Source of the DNA: Symbiodinium microadriaticum | Taxonomy: Eukaryota > Sar > Dinophyceae > Suessiales > Symbiodiniaceae | Assembly (NCBI GenBank): GCA_001939145.1 | Contig: LSRX01000058.1 | Span: 976,797 to 1,040,796 of the forward strand | Reading direction: 5' to 3' | DNA: 64,000 nt | The notes under the pieces: generated by a model | Told to the model about the DNA's origin: nothing | The model's database searches: none | The model's input: only the letters and a program-made list of their open reading frames with translations | Translations under genes and position numbers: made by a program | Shown: positions 33,949 to 44,191 of the stretch, piece by piece | How positions within the stretch are numbered: the stretch's first letter is position 1 | How the letters are laid out: each line of letters starts with the position of its first letter

Positions 33949-36900
33949 ATGGCCTTGTGCCCTGGCGACACCACCGAATGGGATCCGCCGGCTTCCATTT
34001 TCCCTTCGGGCGCCGAGCCTACATATGGAGTCGCAGCCTGCCAGGATGATCTGCAGCGAAAGTTCGGGAACTTGCCACCCTTGGTGCCCACGCCCAAGAG
34101 AGGGGGGGGGGGTCCGAGAGGAGGTCCGCTTTCTGAAATGCGAAGAGGTGATGCCCCTTCGTGCCAAGGAAGGAGGTGCCACAACGAGAACTTCACAAAG
34201 CTTTGGCGGGGCACGCAGCGACGCAGCGCGGGATTTGGATTCTGCCCCCCTGTCAGCACGTTGCAAGACCCATGCTGGCTCAGGTTGAGGCAGCCGAGGC
34301 CTATGAGCCTCTCGAACACCGGAGCTTCGAGGAGTTGGAGGATTCCGCAGCCGACTCTCTGAATCCTCCGCGACTCTTCTTAAGCGGAGGCTTTGGAGGA
34401 GGCCGCTGTGGACGACGATCTGCTGCGGAAGTATCGGAAGCAGCGCTTGGCCCGGCTCCTCAGAACAACAGCAGCCCGAGAAAGCCTGACATGTGAAAGA
34501 AGGACCACACAACTCGCCGTTTTGGCGCCGTTACGGATCGTAGCACCCCCTACACGCACAACCAGAACACCTCCAGCAGCAGCTGAGCATAGATGAGCTG
34601 GAAAGGTTTCGAAAGGCAGTCCTATATGGTTTAACAGCATGGAACTTGGGAGCTGACATGCACAAAGAGACTTAGACCAAGCCCGGCGCTTGCGGTCCGA
34701 ATTCAGTCATCTGCATGTCCGAACAGGCCTGGTCCTAACATGGCTTGATCTTTCGGGTTCGGGTTCGGACCTCGCACTTGCAGGCGCAGCCTGTGCCGCC
34801 TGCAGGTCCAGGAGGTGAGAAAAGGTTTTGTTCAGCAGGCGCTTGCTGGGGGGCCGCTAGGGCTTGGAGAGAGCGGGCCCAGGCATCCAGCACTTCTCGA
34901 TCCCATGCGGTAAGGTGCTGGGCATCCCGTGGCTGAGTTGCAGATACTGTACCATGTTTTGTTTGCCTTTTGCCCTGCATTGTTGCCTTTTTTTGGCCAA
35001 CACTGAGGCTTCGACTCCACGCTCCCCGGAAGCAAAAGCAGACTGAGAGCTCTCAGAGGAGTGTCCTGGTCCTACAGGTGCTTCTTCCGCTGACAGTGGT
35101 GCTGGCTGGCCTTAGCCCACTTGTTTCAGGCCATCCATGGCTTTCCGCGCAGGGCTTATAACTGTGATCGCTTATAACTGTGATCGAAGCAGTGTCGTGG
35201 ATTCTCACGCCTCGAGAACGTGAGGTCGTTCTCGCAGTGCTCGTTGCAGGGCCTTTACTGCTACTTGTCTGCGAGGCAGCGAAGCATTTCTATGTTTGAT
35301 GATCCTTGCCGCGAGAGCAGGCTCATCACCGTTTTGATCCACGAGCTGGGCCACGTCCTGGCCGCTAGGCCCATGGACGGCAACTAGATCCTCTGTTCAA
35401 AAAATCACCCTGCGCAGGAAATGCGGATGCACGGCTGATCACATACTTCTCTGGCCGCTGGGTGGGTTGGCCTTTATCGGAGGAGCTGTTGGTCCCAAGG
35501 ACCGGCGGCGGCACCACAGCACACTCTCATGCCTTCAAGCTTTCATCCCAAGCTGATCATGCCGAGCTTTGTCAGGCGCAGATCTTTATCTCTGCGGCTG
35601 GTCCTGCAACTCATCTGCCAATGCTTGGTGCCTTGGGCTGAATGGGAGAAGTACATAAGCAACCCAGAGTTGCCCATGCTCCACGGTATCTCAGGTGCAT
35701 GGGCACTGCTCCTAGCAGTGCTTCATGGTCGAGTCACCTTATCTCTGAGCGGTCTCTTCTACGAGAGGGACTTCTTCAGCTTGCTGCGCCTTTGCCCTTC
35801 TTTCAGATTCTGCTTCATGTGCTGAAGTGTCCTTGGCCTAATGCAGAGATCAGCGATCACATCATGGGGGCTTGAGACAGAAACGACCAACCAGGTGCAT
35901 AGCCATGTTGAGCGTCTCGGCTGCAACTCTGGGGCATGGAAGTTGCTTGTGACGCTCGACGCATCGCGCGAGATACCAATGTTGCAATGCTACTCTTTAA
36001 CTTGCGTGTGCCTCAGCAAGCGGCAAGCGCGAGGGGACGTGTCTTTGGCGAAGTTGCGAAGAAGTTTCAAGGCTGGTCCCTTGCTTTCCGCTCGACTGCT
36101 CCCGGATCCTGGCAAGCGTGCTCCTTTTCTGGATGGAGCCTGGCAAAGCCGCCGGCGTGCGGGGACCCTGCATCATGCTGATCGTGCGGTAGGGAGGCAA
36201 AAGCCGCACATCGTTTGTTTTCTCGAACTGAGAAGGTTGTTGTGGTATGCTCCGTCATTGCGCTCGTGGTGCTTGTCGGCCTGAGTGTTTGGTCGTATGC
36301 GATGCTCGGCTGGAACTTGGAGATCGGGCTCTGTGGGAGCTGTATACCCCGGAACAAACAGATTCCCCACTCCCAGGGAAAGAAGCGCTGCATTGCCCGA
36401 AGCTCAGAGATGAAGGACGCGTAGCTGGGACACCTAACTCGTAGATGGCGTAGATGAGGTCGTTGAACTTGGTGCTGGCTTTCTGGCTTGCGATGCAGAC
36501 ATGGAGGCCGGTGTCGCAGCACGGTGTCAAGTGGTCAATAGCAGGTGGGTCTTTGAGCTTTCTGGTCTGCAACCACAACATGTCCAAAGCGTGAACACTG
36601 CTCATGCCAGGTTGCACAGAAGTCGTCTGCAGGCACTGGGGGGCTCAAAGGTTTCGACCCGAGAGACGATGATAACAGCAGGCTTGCATCTTTGAGTGTG
36701 GAACTGGTCTAGACCCGAATGGCCGACAGCTCACGCAGAGTGCAGTTGAGCCTCGCATCTGCGCAGGGGGACTTGGCTTCCGATCCGCTCTTCGCTGCAG
36801 CCATGGCAGCTCGGAGCCAAGCCACGGCCTCCGCCACCGCCGCGGCCTCAGCAGCCTCGGGCCCGGAGCCTGACCCTTTGCAGCGCTCTCTTTGTCCCCC

Positions 36901-38837
36901 GCTTTGAGGCCCAAGCTCCTTCAAACAGCTTCCGGCTCTTTGGAGGAGGACAGAAAAAAGCGAGTTGAGGGAGATAGAGGGAGAGGGAGACGGCCATCTC
37001 GGTGTCGAGGCGCCGTATCCTTGGGCAAAGCTACCGCACCGCCGAGCAGCCAAGTGCCTTCGCTGCAGCCATGGCAGCATCGAATTCCTGAAAGTCGACG
37101 TGGCTGCAGGCTTGTCTCGGCGCTGCCATTGTACTTTGGGTGGCTACTAGCTTCTCCCGTGCTAATGTGGAGCCGCCATACCATTGGTGATGCGCTCGAC
37201 CCCGGCTTCCGGCCATGGAAAATCCCGGTTGCGTGCACGATTCCTGCGACCAAAGCCGGCCAAAAAGAGGGCGCCCAGGCGGGTTCCTCGACGGCCGAGG
37301 CCGAGCTGAAGGCCGCGGCCTCGGCGCGCTTCGGCGAGCTGCGGCAGCTCGTCCGCGCGGAATACGTCCGGGAGGTCACCGAGGCCTCTGCAGAAGGCGC
37401 GGTGTGCAGGAAAGCCACGGGTTTTCCTTTTGTTTTGTGTAGGTAGTGGTTCCTTTACCTTAGCTCGCAAGAGTTTCAGCTTCGGTACTCGTACCCAGAA
37501 CATATAGCATCTTGCACAAACATGAGCCTGAACAAGTGGAACTCGCTCCGCGAGACGACTTTCCTGCGGCGGCCGAAGAATCCAAAACTGGGACCGAAAG
37601 GCTCAGCTTTGGGACCTTGCAGTAGTTGTGCTTTTGTATGTGTCTGTATATATACGCAGATATATTCAGACATCGATCTGCCGGGGGGAACGTACATTCA
37701 CATCCCCTCCGCATGAAAACTGGGAAAGCTGCCGAACACGGTCCGAATCACTTCAAAGCACCAGGCGCCCGAGGCGAAACCTGCAACATAGAAATCCGGG
37801 GCCCGCTCCCCATGTGCAGTCGACTTTCATGTTCCTGCCCAATTAACACCCTAGACCGAAGCAGTGCCCAGCACAGCCCGGCATTTTGCGCGCGTGCTAT
37901 AGGACAATGTCAGCCCGATTGCGAGGTCGTGACATGTCTTTTCTGAATGGCTGTGGGGCTTCCTTAAGCTTAAGCAGACTACAATCGCCCACTCGGACGC
38001 TTAATTATCTATCCTGTCAGGACAGTGGGTGCTGGTGCTGCTGTACACAGAGAGCAGCCTAGCATGTCACCCGATGATGAGGCGCACTGTTGCAGAGACT
38101 CCGGGTGTCTATACCGCCCTCAAACGAGGCAGTGCTCTTTATGTAACACTCCTGGCCCTAAAAAACTCAGGCCCTGGGCAGAGGCAGCACGGCGATTCCC
38201 TTCCGTGAAGTTCATGAAGGGCGTGGCCTCGGAGGCGGGCCGAGGGCTGCGTAGGGCCACGTATAGGGCCCTTAGCGCGCCCCTCACCAAACACCGCATA
38301 TGTCCTGCCTTTCCCAATGTTGCTTGACGTACTGCACACGGTGCGATTTTTCTGTGTGTCTGACAACTGCGCACGCCGTGCCGCCAGATCATTCCTGACT
38401 TCCCGGACAGCCTGACACCGACGGTGATCATGTGGCCCTAGAAGGAAGACGAAGGAGTACGGGAGAGACTGACGCAAAGAGGTACAAGGACAAGGAGTGC
38501 ATCAAGAAGGTGCAGGGCCTGGCCGAATGGGGAGGAAGTCGAGTCTGCCGGGAGCCCAAGCCCGGTTCTGCGAGTCACATCTCCACACCCCTCGGTGTTT
38601 TTCAAAGGTGTCGATTCCGTGGAGTGGGTACTGGCGGAGCTTGGCATTGTCCATGCCTCTTGAGGCTGGCGTAAAGTCAAGATCCCAATTTGCCGGTCCT
38701 TCGAGGTGCAATCCGAGCTCGAGGAGGATCCCAGGGCGGCAGCGGCCTCGCAAAAGCCTGCCGACATCAAAACCAACCTGTCGAAGCAATTCAGAGAGGC
38801 GGCCGAGATGACCGAAGCACCTCAGGAGGGGGCGTAG
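33949..38837 (+). CDS. Phosducin-like protein (PDCL3/PLP2-type), multi-exon, hosting a nested gene
   Basis: Phosducin-like proteins have a thioredoxin fold and assist the chaperonin CCT in folding actin, tubulin and other clients in the cytosol. Exons read by eye: 33949-33981 (start ATG; ends DTTEW), 34045-34098 (DDLQRKFGNLPPL), 34284-34340 (HRSFEELE), 34402-34449 (DDDLLRKYRKQRL), 37300-37396 (AELKAAASARFGEL and RAEYVREVTEAS), 38021-about 38,057 (QWVLVLLYTE), 38184-38234 (AARRFPSVKFMKG), 38388-38431 (IIPDFPDSLTPTVIM), 38482-38537 (YKDKECIKKVQGLAEWGG), 38608-38653 (VDSVEWVLAELGIV) and 38706-38837 (ELEEDPR to the stop). These match, in order, the TEW-D start, the YR-KRL helix, the thioredoxin strands, the (N)YPD-PT loop (here FPD and TPT) and the GG helix of the family. 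Frames join cleanly. The fourth intron is 2.85 kb and contains the M50 gene. A small exon may be missing between 38,057 and 38,184. Confidence 0.8.
35050..36450 (+). CDS. M50-type intramembrane zinc metalloprotease, nested in a phosducin-like intron
   Basis: Membrane protease of the site-2 protease family. All three family hallmarks are present in order on the + strand: the zinc motif LIHELGHVLAA (exon from 35,321), the HILLWPLGGLAFIG segment (exon from 35,418) with AAGPATHLPM (exon from 35,576 to about 35,630), and NVAMLLFNLLVP-CFPLDCSRIL, formed by joining an exon ending at 36,003 (GC donor) to one starting at 36,072. The last exon-like region, from about 36,234, is a strongly hydrophobic helix (VVVVCSVIALVVLVGLS). 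Upstream hydrophobic exons lie at about 35,077-35,129 and 35,162-35,270. In M50 enzymes the HExxH histidines and the aspartate of the PLDC/PLDG motif bind zinc. Exons between 35,630 and 35,970, the start and the stop are not fixed. Substrate unknown. Confidence 0.7.
35154..35185 (+). repeat. Exact 16-bp tandem duplication
   Basis: GCTTATAACTGTGATC occurs twice head to tail (35,154-35,169 and 35,170-35,185) at the start of an exon-like region of the M50 gene. Replication slippage is the simplest cause. Confidence 0.9.
36719..36907 (+). other. Ala-rich open frame inside the phosducin-like intron
   Basis: An ATG-led frame of 62 codons (MADSSRRVQLSLASAQGDLA, then Ala/Ser-rich) lies after the M50 gene and before the next phosducin-like exon. 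An 18-base segment around its internal GCAGCCATGGCAGC recurs near 37,057. It could be the first exon of an alternative transcript or chance in GC-rich DNA. Confidence 0.2.
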
Positions 38838-39429
38838 CTGTTTCAGCGGCGACGGTGTAGCAGTGGCTTAGCAGTGTACAGCTCGAAGCTCAGAGCAACA
38901 CTGCCCTTTGCTCGCCAGGACGGGTCCGAGGATTCCGACGAAGGTTCCCGGTTTTTGTGGATGCGCCTCGCGTGGTAAGACGGCAAATTTAAAAGAAATG
39001 TCGCTCGCAGGCACAGACGATCGCAGCTACACCTCTGCAAGATTGGAGCGGACACTGCGCGGAAAGTGGCGGTAAAAGGACGAGCTACTGCACTTGCTGC
39101 TTCAACACGGCGTATTGCTGATCCCATCATTGCAGGTGTTAATGTAATGGCAGCGACAGCAACATTTTCAGGTTTGATCAGAGCAGACAAGCAACAGACA
39201 AGTACCCAGACCTGCCACAGGACGGTACAGAGCTCTCTACTTGCACTACCTCAAAGCATGTTCCATCGGCCGTCGTCCGAAGCCTGCATACAGCCCCCAG
39301 AAGCTCTCGCAGAACATCTTTGGGCAGCTCCTTTCGGACTCCGAGCGTCGGGCTTCAGAGCGTACGCAGATGTGACAACGTAGACAGCCACGGCCACAAA
39401 GTGCAGACATATCTGTGCGGGCATATGCC

Positions 39430-39655
39430 TGCATGTCTGTATGTATGTATACATGTATGTGCGCGTGTCTGTCAGTCTGTCAGTCAGTCTGTCTGTCTGA
39501 TTGTCTGTGTGTCAGTATTAATGTAATGTAATGTAATAACGCAATGTATCGTATCGGAATGTAATGAAATGCAATGCAATGTATTGTAATTTAGTAGTGT
39601 AATGTATCGTATCGTAATGTAATGTAATGCAATGCAATGCATGCATGCACTCAGA
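39430..39655. repeat. (TGTC/TCAG)n followed by (TAATG)n and ATGCA repeats
   Basis: Tetranucleotide TCTG/CAGT repeats (about 39,466-39,515) pass into a pentanucleotide TAATG array with GCAATG, GTATCG and GAATG variants (about 39,518-39,655). The pattern ...AATGTATCGTATCGTAATG... occurs twice about 60 bases apart, so the array has a higher-order unit. Confidence 0.8.
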
Positions 39656-42600
39656 CGAAAGCAAAACACCAAAGAACAAACACGCGTGTGTCCGTGCGTG
39701 TGTGTACATGAGCCCATCTCTGCCTGTACATGTCCACCGCCGCCCAATTTCAGAGGTTTCAACCAACAACAATCAATAGCACATAAGTTGGTCTACCTCA
39801 GTGTTTTTATATTCACATACGCACAGTTCAACATGCCGCACCGTTGCATCGACAAGTTCATGGACAAAGAAGCACACCCCGATGTCAACCAAGAAACAAC
39901 GCCAAATAGCATTCGTGATGTTTGATATTTTCCCCGCTGAAGATTCTATGAAGAACTTTGCTAGGAATCTTCACTGTTTAATGTACCCTGCTTTGGATGT
40001 TGAACATCGAAGATCCCATGGACAACATTTCCATGAATCTTCAATGTTCAATGCTGAAATCAAGATTGAAGCATACGAGACTTGGTGTGCTTGCTTGATA
40101 CTCCCTTCCAGAGATGGCTCAACGGCACTATGTCACCACACCACATGCACCTCTTTCATGCACTTCATGCCCAAAGAGGCTGCCCGCAACCCCAATCGCT
40201 GAATGATCTCGCTCATCTCAGCTTTGCTTTGAAGCACAGATCCTATCTACGACTGCAATCTTCCCATCCCTGCAAGGCTTTTGTCAAAGGCAGTACAAAC
40301 ACTACAGTACAGCAGAAAGTCGACTCTTTTTGTGCCAAGGGAAGGGAGGGAACTAAAGCGAATTCTGCACCTCAGCTTCGCCTGTCCTTGGCTTGCTACC
40401 GGTACCTCTTGCTTTGCAGTACAACGGATGTGGCAGAGGTCGCATGGCCGCCAAGATTCAAGTCATCCATGACGCGGTCACTTGGCTACTGACTCTAACA
40501 AACGAGTGAGCCCATAACTCAAACCGATCTCAGCTCGATGCCTGCAGCTCTACGCTGCGCTCTCAAAAACTCGGCGTCTTCCTACTGAGGGAAATGAACT
40601 CGACGGCAGAGGGTTGAGCAAGATTTTAGGCATTGCACACCATCCGAGTATGGGCAGCCGGGCTCTTCAGAGTTCATACTCCAGGCCGTGATGGCCGAGA
40701 CTATCGCTCGCAATTCCTCGCGGTGGTTTAATCTCATCACGACCACGAGACCTCTGCATGAGTTGGCATTCCCGAGGCGTCTCACAATGCATGCGACAAT
40801 GCCCCATTCCCACTTGTGCCAATAGGCCGCGTGCGAAAGGACTCGACAAAGCAAAACAGCGACTCCGGTTTGCAATTTATAGCTTGACCGAGGCACAGCG
40901 AAAGGAAGATGAGCGCGACGAGCAGGAGGTTGCAGTTGCTGTGTGCATTTGACACTGCAAAAGACATCGTGCAAGGGACACGCCAAGCCCCCTAGTACTT
41001 AGAACAACTCGAAACCCGGCTTCCGCAATGTGCTTCTGCGCTTCTGGCGAAAGCTGATGCGTGGGCATCACGCGGCGCCTCAGGTGCGCTCCAGGTGGTT
41101 TGCTCATGCGCTCTTCTTTGATCCACAATTTCTTGATTTTCACAATATCACACTTGCCAGCACTGCTTACACTGTCGGAAACAGCGTTGCCATTATTGCT
41201 GAAGCAGTTGTGAAGCTCGGACGCAAGCAATTCGCCAGCAAGTTGAAGCCATCTTCTCGATACTCAACACTTGCCCGATTGTGGACAAGGCAGGTTCGAT
41301 GGTGATGGTTGGGATGTTACTGCTCGCATTCAATCATTTTCCCTTGTCGTGCATGCTGCATATTTTATATGGACAAAATATGTCGTGCAATACAGTGGAA
41401 AAGTGTTGTCCAGACATGAGCTTCGACTTTCCCAAGATGTGGCAAACAAGTACAAAAGTTAAAGCATGCCTGCAAGACAAGGGGCTTCGCAGCCGCAGTA
41501 TGGGCGATTGTGGCTGCACCTGTTCGGCTTTTGAATAATTACGTGTCGAGCGTGGCTGTCAATGGCCAGTCGGCCCGCCTCGCCAGCCTCTTCCCAGCTG
41601 GACTTTGAAGCAGTGACGACCTGCCCGCCCTTCTCGCAAAGCAAAGGCTGCAGCACTCAGTTCCGACATGAACGACTTGGCATTGTCCAAGTAGGTGCTG
41701 ATGCCCGACGTTATATCAGCCTCCGGAAGGCGTAAGGTTACAGGGACATAAACCAGGCATTCACCCGTGACCGGAAACAAGATCTGGGCTCCAAACCGGC
41801 ACGCCGGCCTTCAACTCGGAAAAGACCTCCATCAAAACGCACACAAAGAAGATGCGCTCCATGGCGTCAGGGAGAGCAGCAGAAGGGCCGAAGGACGCGG
41901 AAGTGCCAAATCCAGCCACAAGCACTGGTCAAGGGGAGACCATGAGCATGCAAGAGAAAACAACGCGACATGCGCGCAAGCTGATGGCTGATGGTCCTGT
42001 CGCTGGACTGCGGTCATGCTGCTCTTTGGACTCTCTTATATCTCTCACGTCGGCCTTCGCCACTGGCGCCGCAGGCCAACGCGAGGCAGGACAAACATCG
42101 ACGCATGAGCGGCTGCTTAAACCTCTGTATGAATATCTGAGTCTTGAAAGAATCTCCATGCATGTTGCAGTACTTTCGCCTACTGCCTGCACCTCTGCTC
42201 AGCGACCTAAGCGACGAAGTACAGTCTCCTCTCAACATACACTGATCCCCTGGCTACTGGTAGCTCGCTTTGCCGCATTTGGCCATCGATCAACTCGGGC
42301 CGCTCAATTCAATTTGAAAGTCTTCCCCACGAAAGAGAAAGAACAACCTCGCACCCCGTACTTCGAGTCCTTGTGTGAAAGCTGAAAATTAGCCATGCCG
42401 CATTCCTTTTCCATCCTGATACGCTAGTAAATTACCTAAGCCTGTCACCGTAAAGACCCCAATTGCCTTCAAGATGCTACATATGTCTGTTACATCTCAT
42501 GGTTAACACCCAAGCAAAGAGGCCCTAGCAAGCTTGAAATTCACTGAGGATGATAATTTGCGTGGAGGTTTAGTCCTGAAATATTGCTTACCTCACCTTG

Positions 42601-43034
42601 AGCTAATGTTGTAAATGTACTAAATCTTGTGTGGTAGCACTGGCTTCACCTATGTCCCTGATCACCTCCCGCAAGAAGCGTCGACGCTCTTTTGTTAACA
42701 AACTGACAACCAGACAAGGCTTTCCAAATTACAAAGTTTGAGCTCAATTCACTGTTTAGGCTTGTAGAAGGCTACCATCAGGAAACTCGCATAGCTTTTC
42801 CAGGAAGCGTGGGAAACAGAAACGTTTAATCGGCACGAGAGCAAGGGCACACATCTCAACACTCTGCAGCTCACGGGAACACTGCGACGTGCAGCTCAGC
42901 ATGTATCACCGCCACCAGATGTGTATAAATAGACGCGAGACAAAGGTTCCATCGTCTACCTGCTCACTCCTGATCAGTTTGTTGAAGTTGTGAGCGTAGT
43001 TTAGCACGCATACGATGACGACGGTTTTTGTTAT

Positions 43035-43262
43035 GCAGGAGCTTAGGGTTTAGTAACATTTAGGGAACAGAAGGGAAGCCCTAAACCAGGGTTTGTGAAT
43101 TGACAGTGTTAGCCCCCCCGCGAGGGTTTAAGTAAATCACGGTTTAAGGTTTTGAACCCTAGATCGCCCCCGCGAGGATTCACGTGTGCTCGCCCCTGAG
43201 ATGGTTCAAGTAAATGGAGAGTGTTCGCCCGCGCGAGGGTTCAAGTAAAGTGAGAGTCACAT
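43035..43262. repeat. Telomere-like patch and a short GC-rich repeat upstream of the phospholipid synthase gene
   Basis: TTTAGGG and CCCTAAA pieces (43,046-43,090) are followed by several imperfect copies of a unit containing CGCCCC(C)GCGAGG(G/A)TT(T/C)AAGTAAA, spaced about 26-50 bases apart (43,113-43,262). No function is evident. It lies 120 bases before the start codon of the next gene. Confidence 0.55.
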
Positions 43263-43381
43263 ACTTACTTTCGATTCGTTTATAGGGGTCCACGGCCGAC
43301 GCGCGACTCGGATGCTTGGAAAAGATGACGTAGTTTGTGCATAAGCTTGCAAGCGGGGGTTTCCGTGCCGCCCACGACACC

Positions 43382-44191
43382 ATGGCAGCGGTGGCGGGGA
43401 GTTCTGCGAGTTGCGCGGCTCTGCGTTGCCAGTTTGGCCATGGCCATGCAGCCAGGGTCATGCCGCGGGTACCTTCGCAGAAACTGCAGCTGCAGCCCTT
43501 CCCATTGGTGCTGGCTTCTGTTCCTTTGAGATCCAGAAGTGGGCCGCAAGGGCTTTTCGTGTCACGTGAGCAGAGACATGTGCGGGCTTGGCAGCGGCGT
43601 CTGCCAAATGCATTGACAATCCTCCGAATCTTTGCTGTCGTGCCCGTGGTTGCTTTGTTCTATGTTCCCTGGAAGCACGGTCCTCTGGCATGTTCCTGCA
43701 TCTTTGCTGCAGCCTCCGCAACCGATTGGGTCGATGGCTACCTCGCCCGCCGCTGGAAGGTCATCTCACCCTTTGGCCAATTCCTCGATCCTGTGGCAGA
43801 CAAGCTGCTCGCATGCTCCGTCCTGGTGTTGCTGCCAACTGCAGCCGTGGAGGCGGGATCTCGGACGGCTGCACTGCTTGCCATACCAGCAGTCCTGATC
43901 ATTTTGCGCGAGATTTTTGCGAGTGCTCTGCGCGAGTGGACTGCATCCGTCGGCGAGAGCTCTTTGACGAAAGTGGGTATTTGGGGAAAGCTCAAGACCG
44001 CCTTTACTCTCTTGAGCCTCACTGGCCTCCTTGCCACCTGCCGCACACACTCTAATGGAGTCTTCAAGGTCAGTCTTGGCCTCCTCTACTTGGCCACAGC
44101 GCTCGCTTATGTGTCCGTAGGCAGCTATGTCAAGGCCGCCCTGCCGGCCTTCACAGCGCGAAGCCAGCACCCCAAAGGAGAAGAGATTTGA
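43382..44191 (+). CDS. PGP1/pgsA: Phosphatidylglycerophosphate synthase (CDP-diacylglycerol--glycerol-3-phosphate 3-phosphatidyltransferase)
   Basis: Transfers a phosphatidyl group from CDP-diacylglycerol to glycerol 3-phosphate, the committed step to phosphatidylglycerol and cardiolipin, in mitochondrial or plastid membranes. The 269-residue protein starts at an ATG in good context (43,382). The first 70 residues are Arg/Ser/Ala-rich without acidic residues until about position 62, an organelle targeting presequence. RRLPNALTILRI (72-83) is the family's typical entry into the first helix. The CDP-alcohol phosphotransferase signature is complete: D118-G119, A122-R123, G132, D136 and D140 with exact spacing, plus D115. 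Several hydrophobic helices follow and a KVG-WGKLKT block (residues 198-207 region) matches PgsA proteins. The gene has no intron although its neighbours have one every 40-90 bases, so a retrocopy or transfer origin is likely. The alternative in-frame codons upstream of 43,382 are not ATG. Confidence 0.85.
   Translation: MAAVAGSSASCAALRCQFGHGHAARVMPRVPSQKLQLQPFPLVLASVPLRSRSGPQGLFVSREQRHVRAWQRRLPNALTILRIFAVVPVVALFYVPWKHGPLACSCIFAAASATDWVDGYLARRWKVISPFGQFLDPVADKLLACSVLVLLPTAAVEAGSRTAALLAIPAVLIILREIFASALREWTASVGESSLTKVGIWGKLKTAFTLLSLTGLLATCRTHSNGVFKVSLGLLYLATALAYVSVGSYVKAALPAFTARSQHPKGEEI

Larger units (their letters stand above)
38838..43381. other. About 4.5 kb intergenic; short-unit repeats, no gene recognised
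   Basis: No family-level protein similarity seen on either strand. Contents: TGTC/TCAG and TAATG-type repeats at 39.43-39.65 kb; a repeated AATCTTCA...GTT(T/C)AATG pattern at about 39,966-40,055; a moderately AT-rich stretch around 42.4-43.0 kb; telomere-like CCCTAAA/TTTAGGG pieces and a GC-rich short repeat just before the next gene. Confidence 0.5.
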
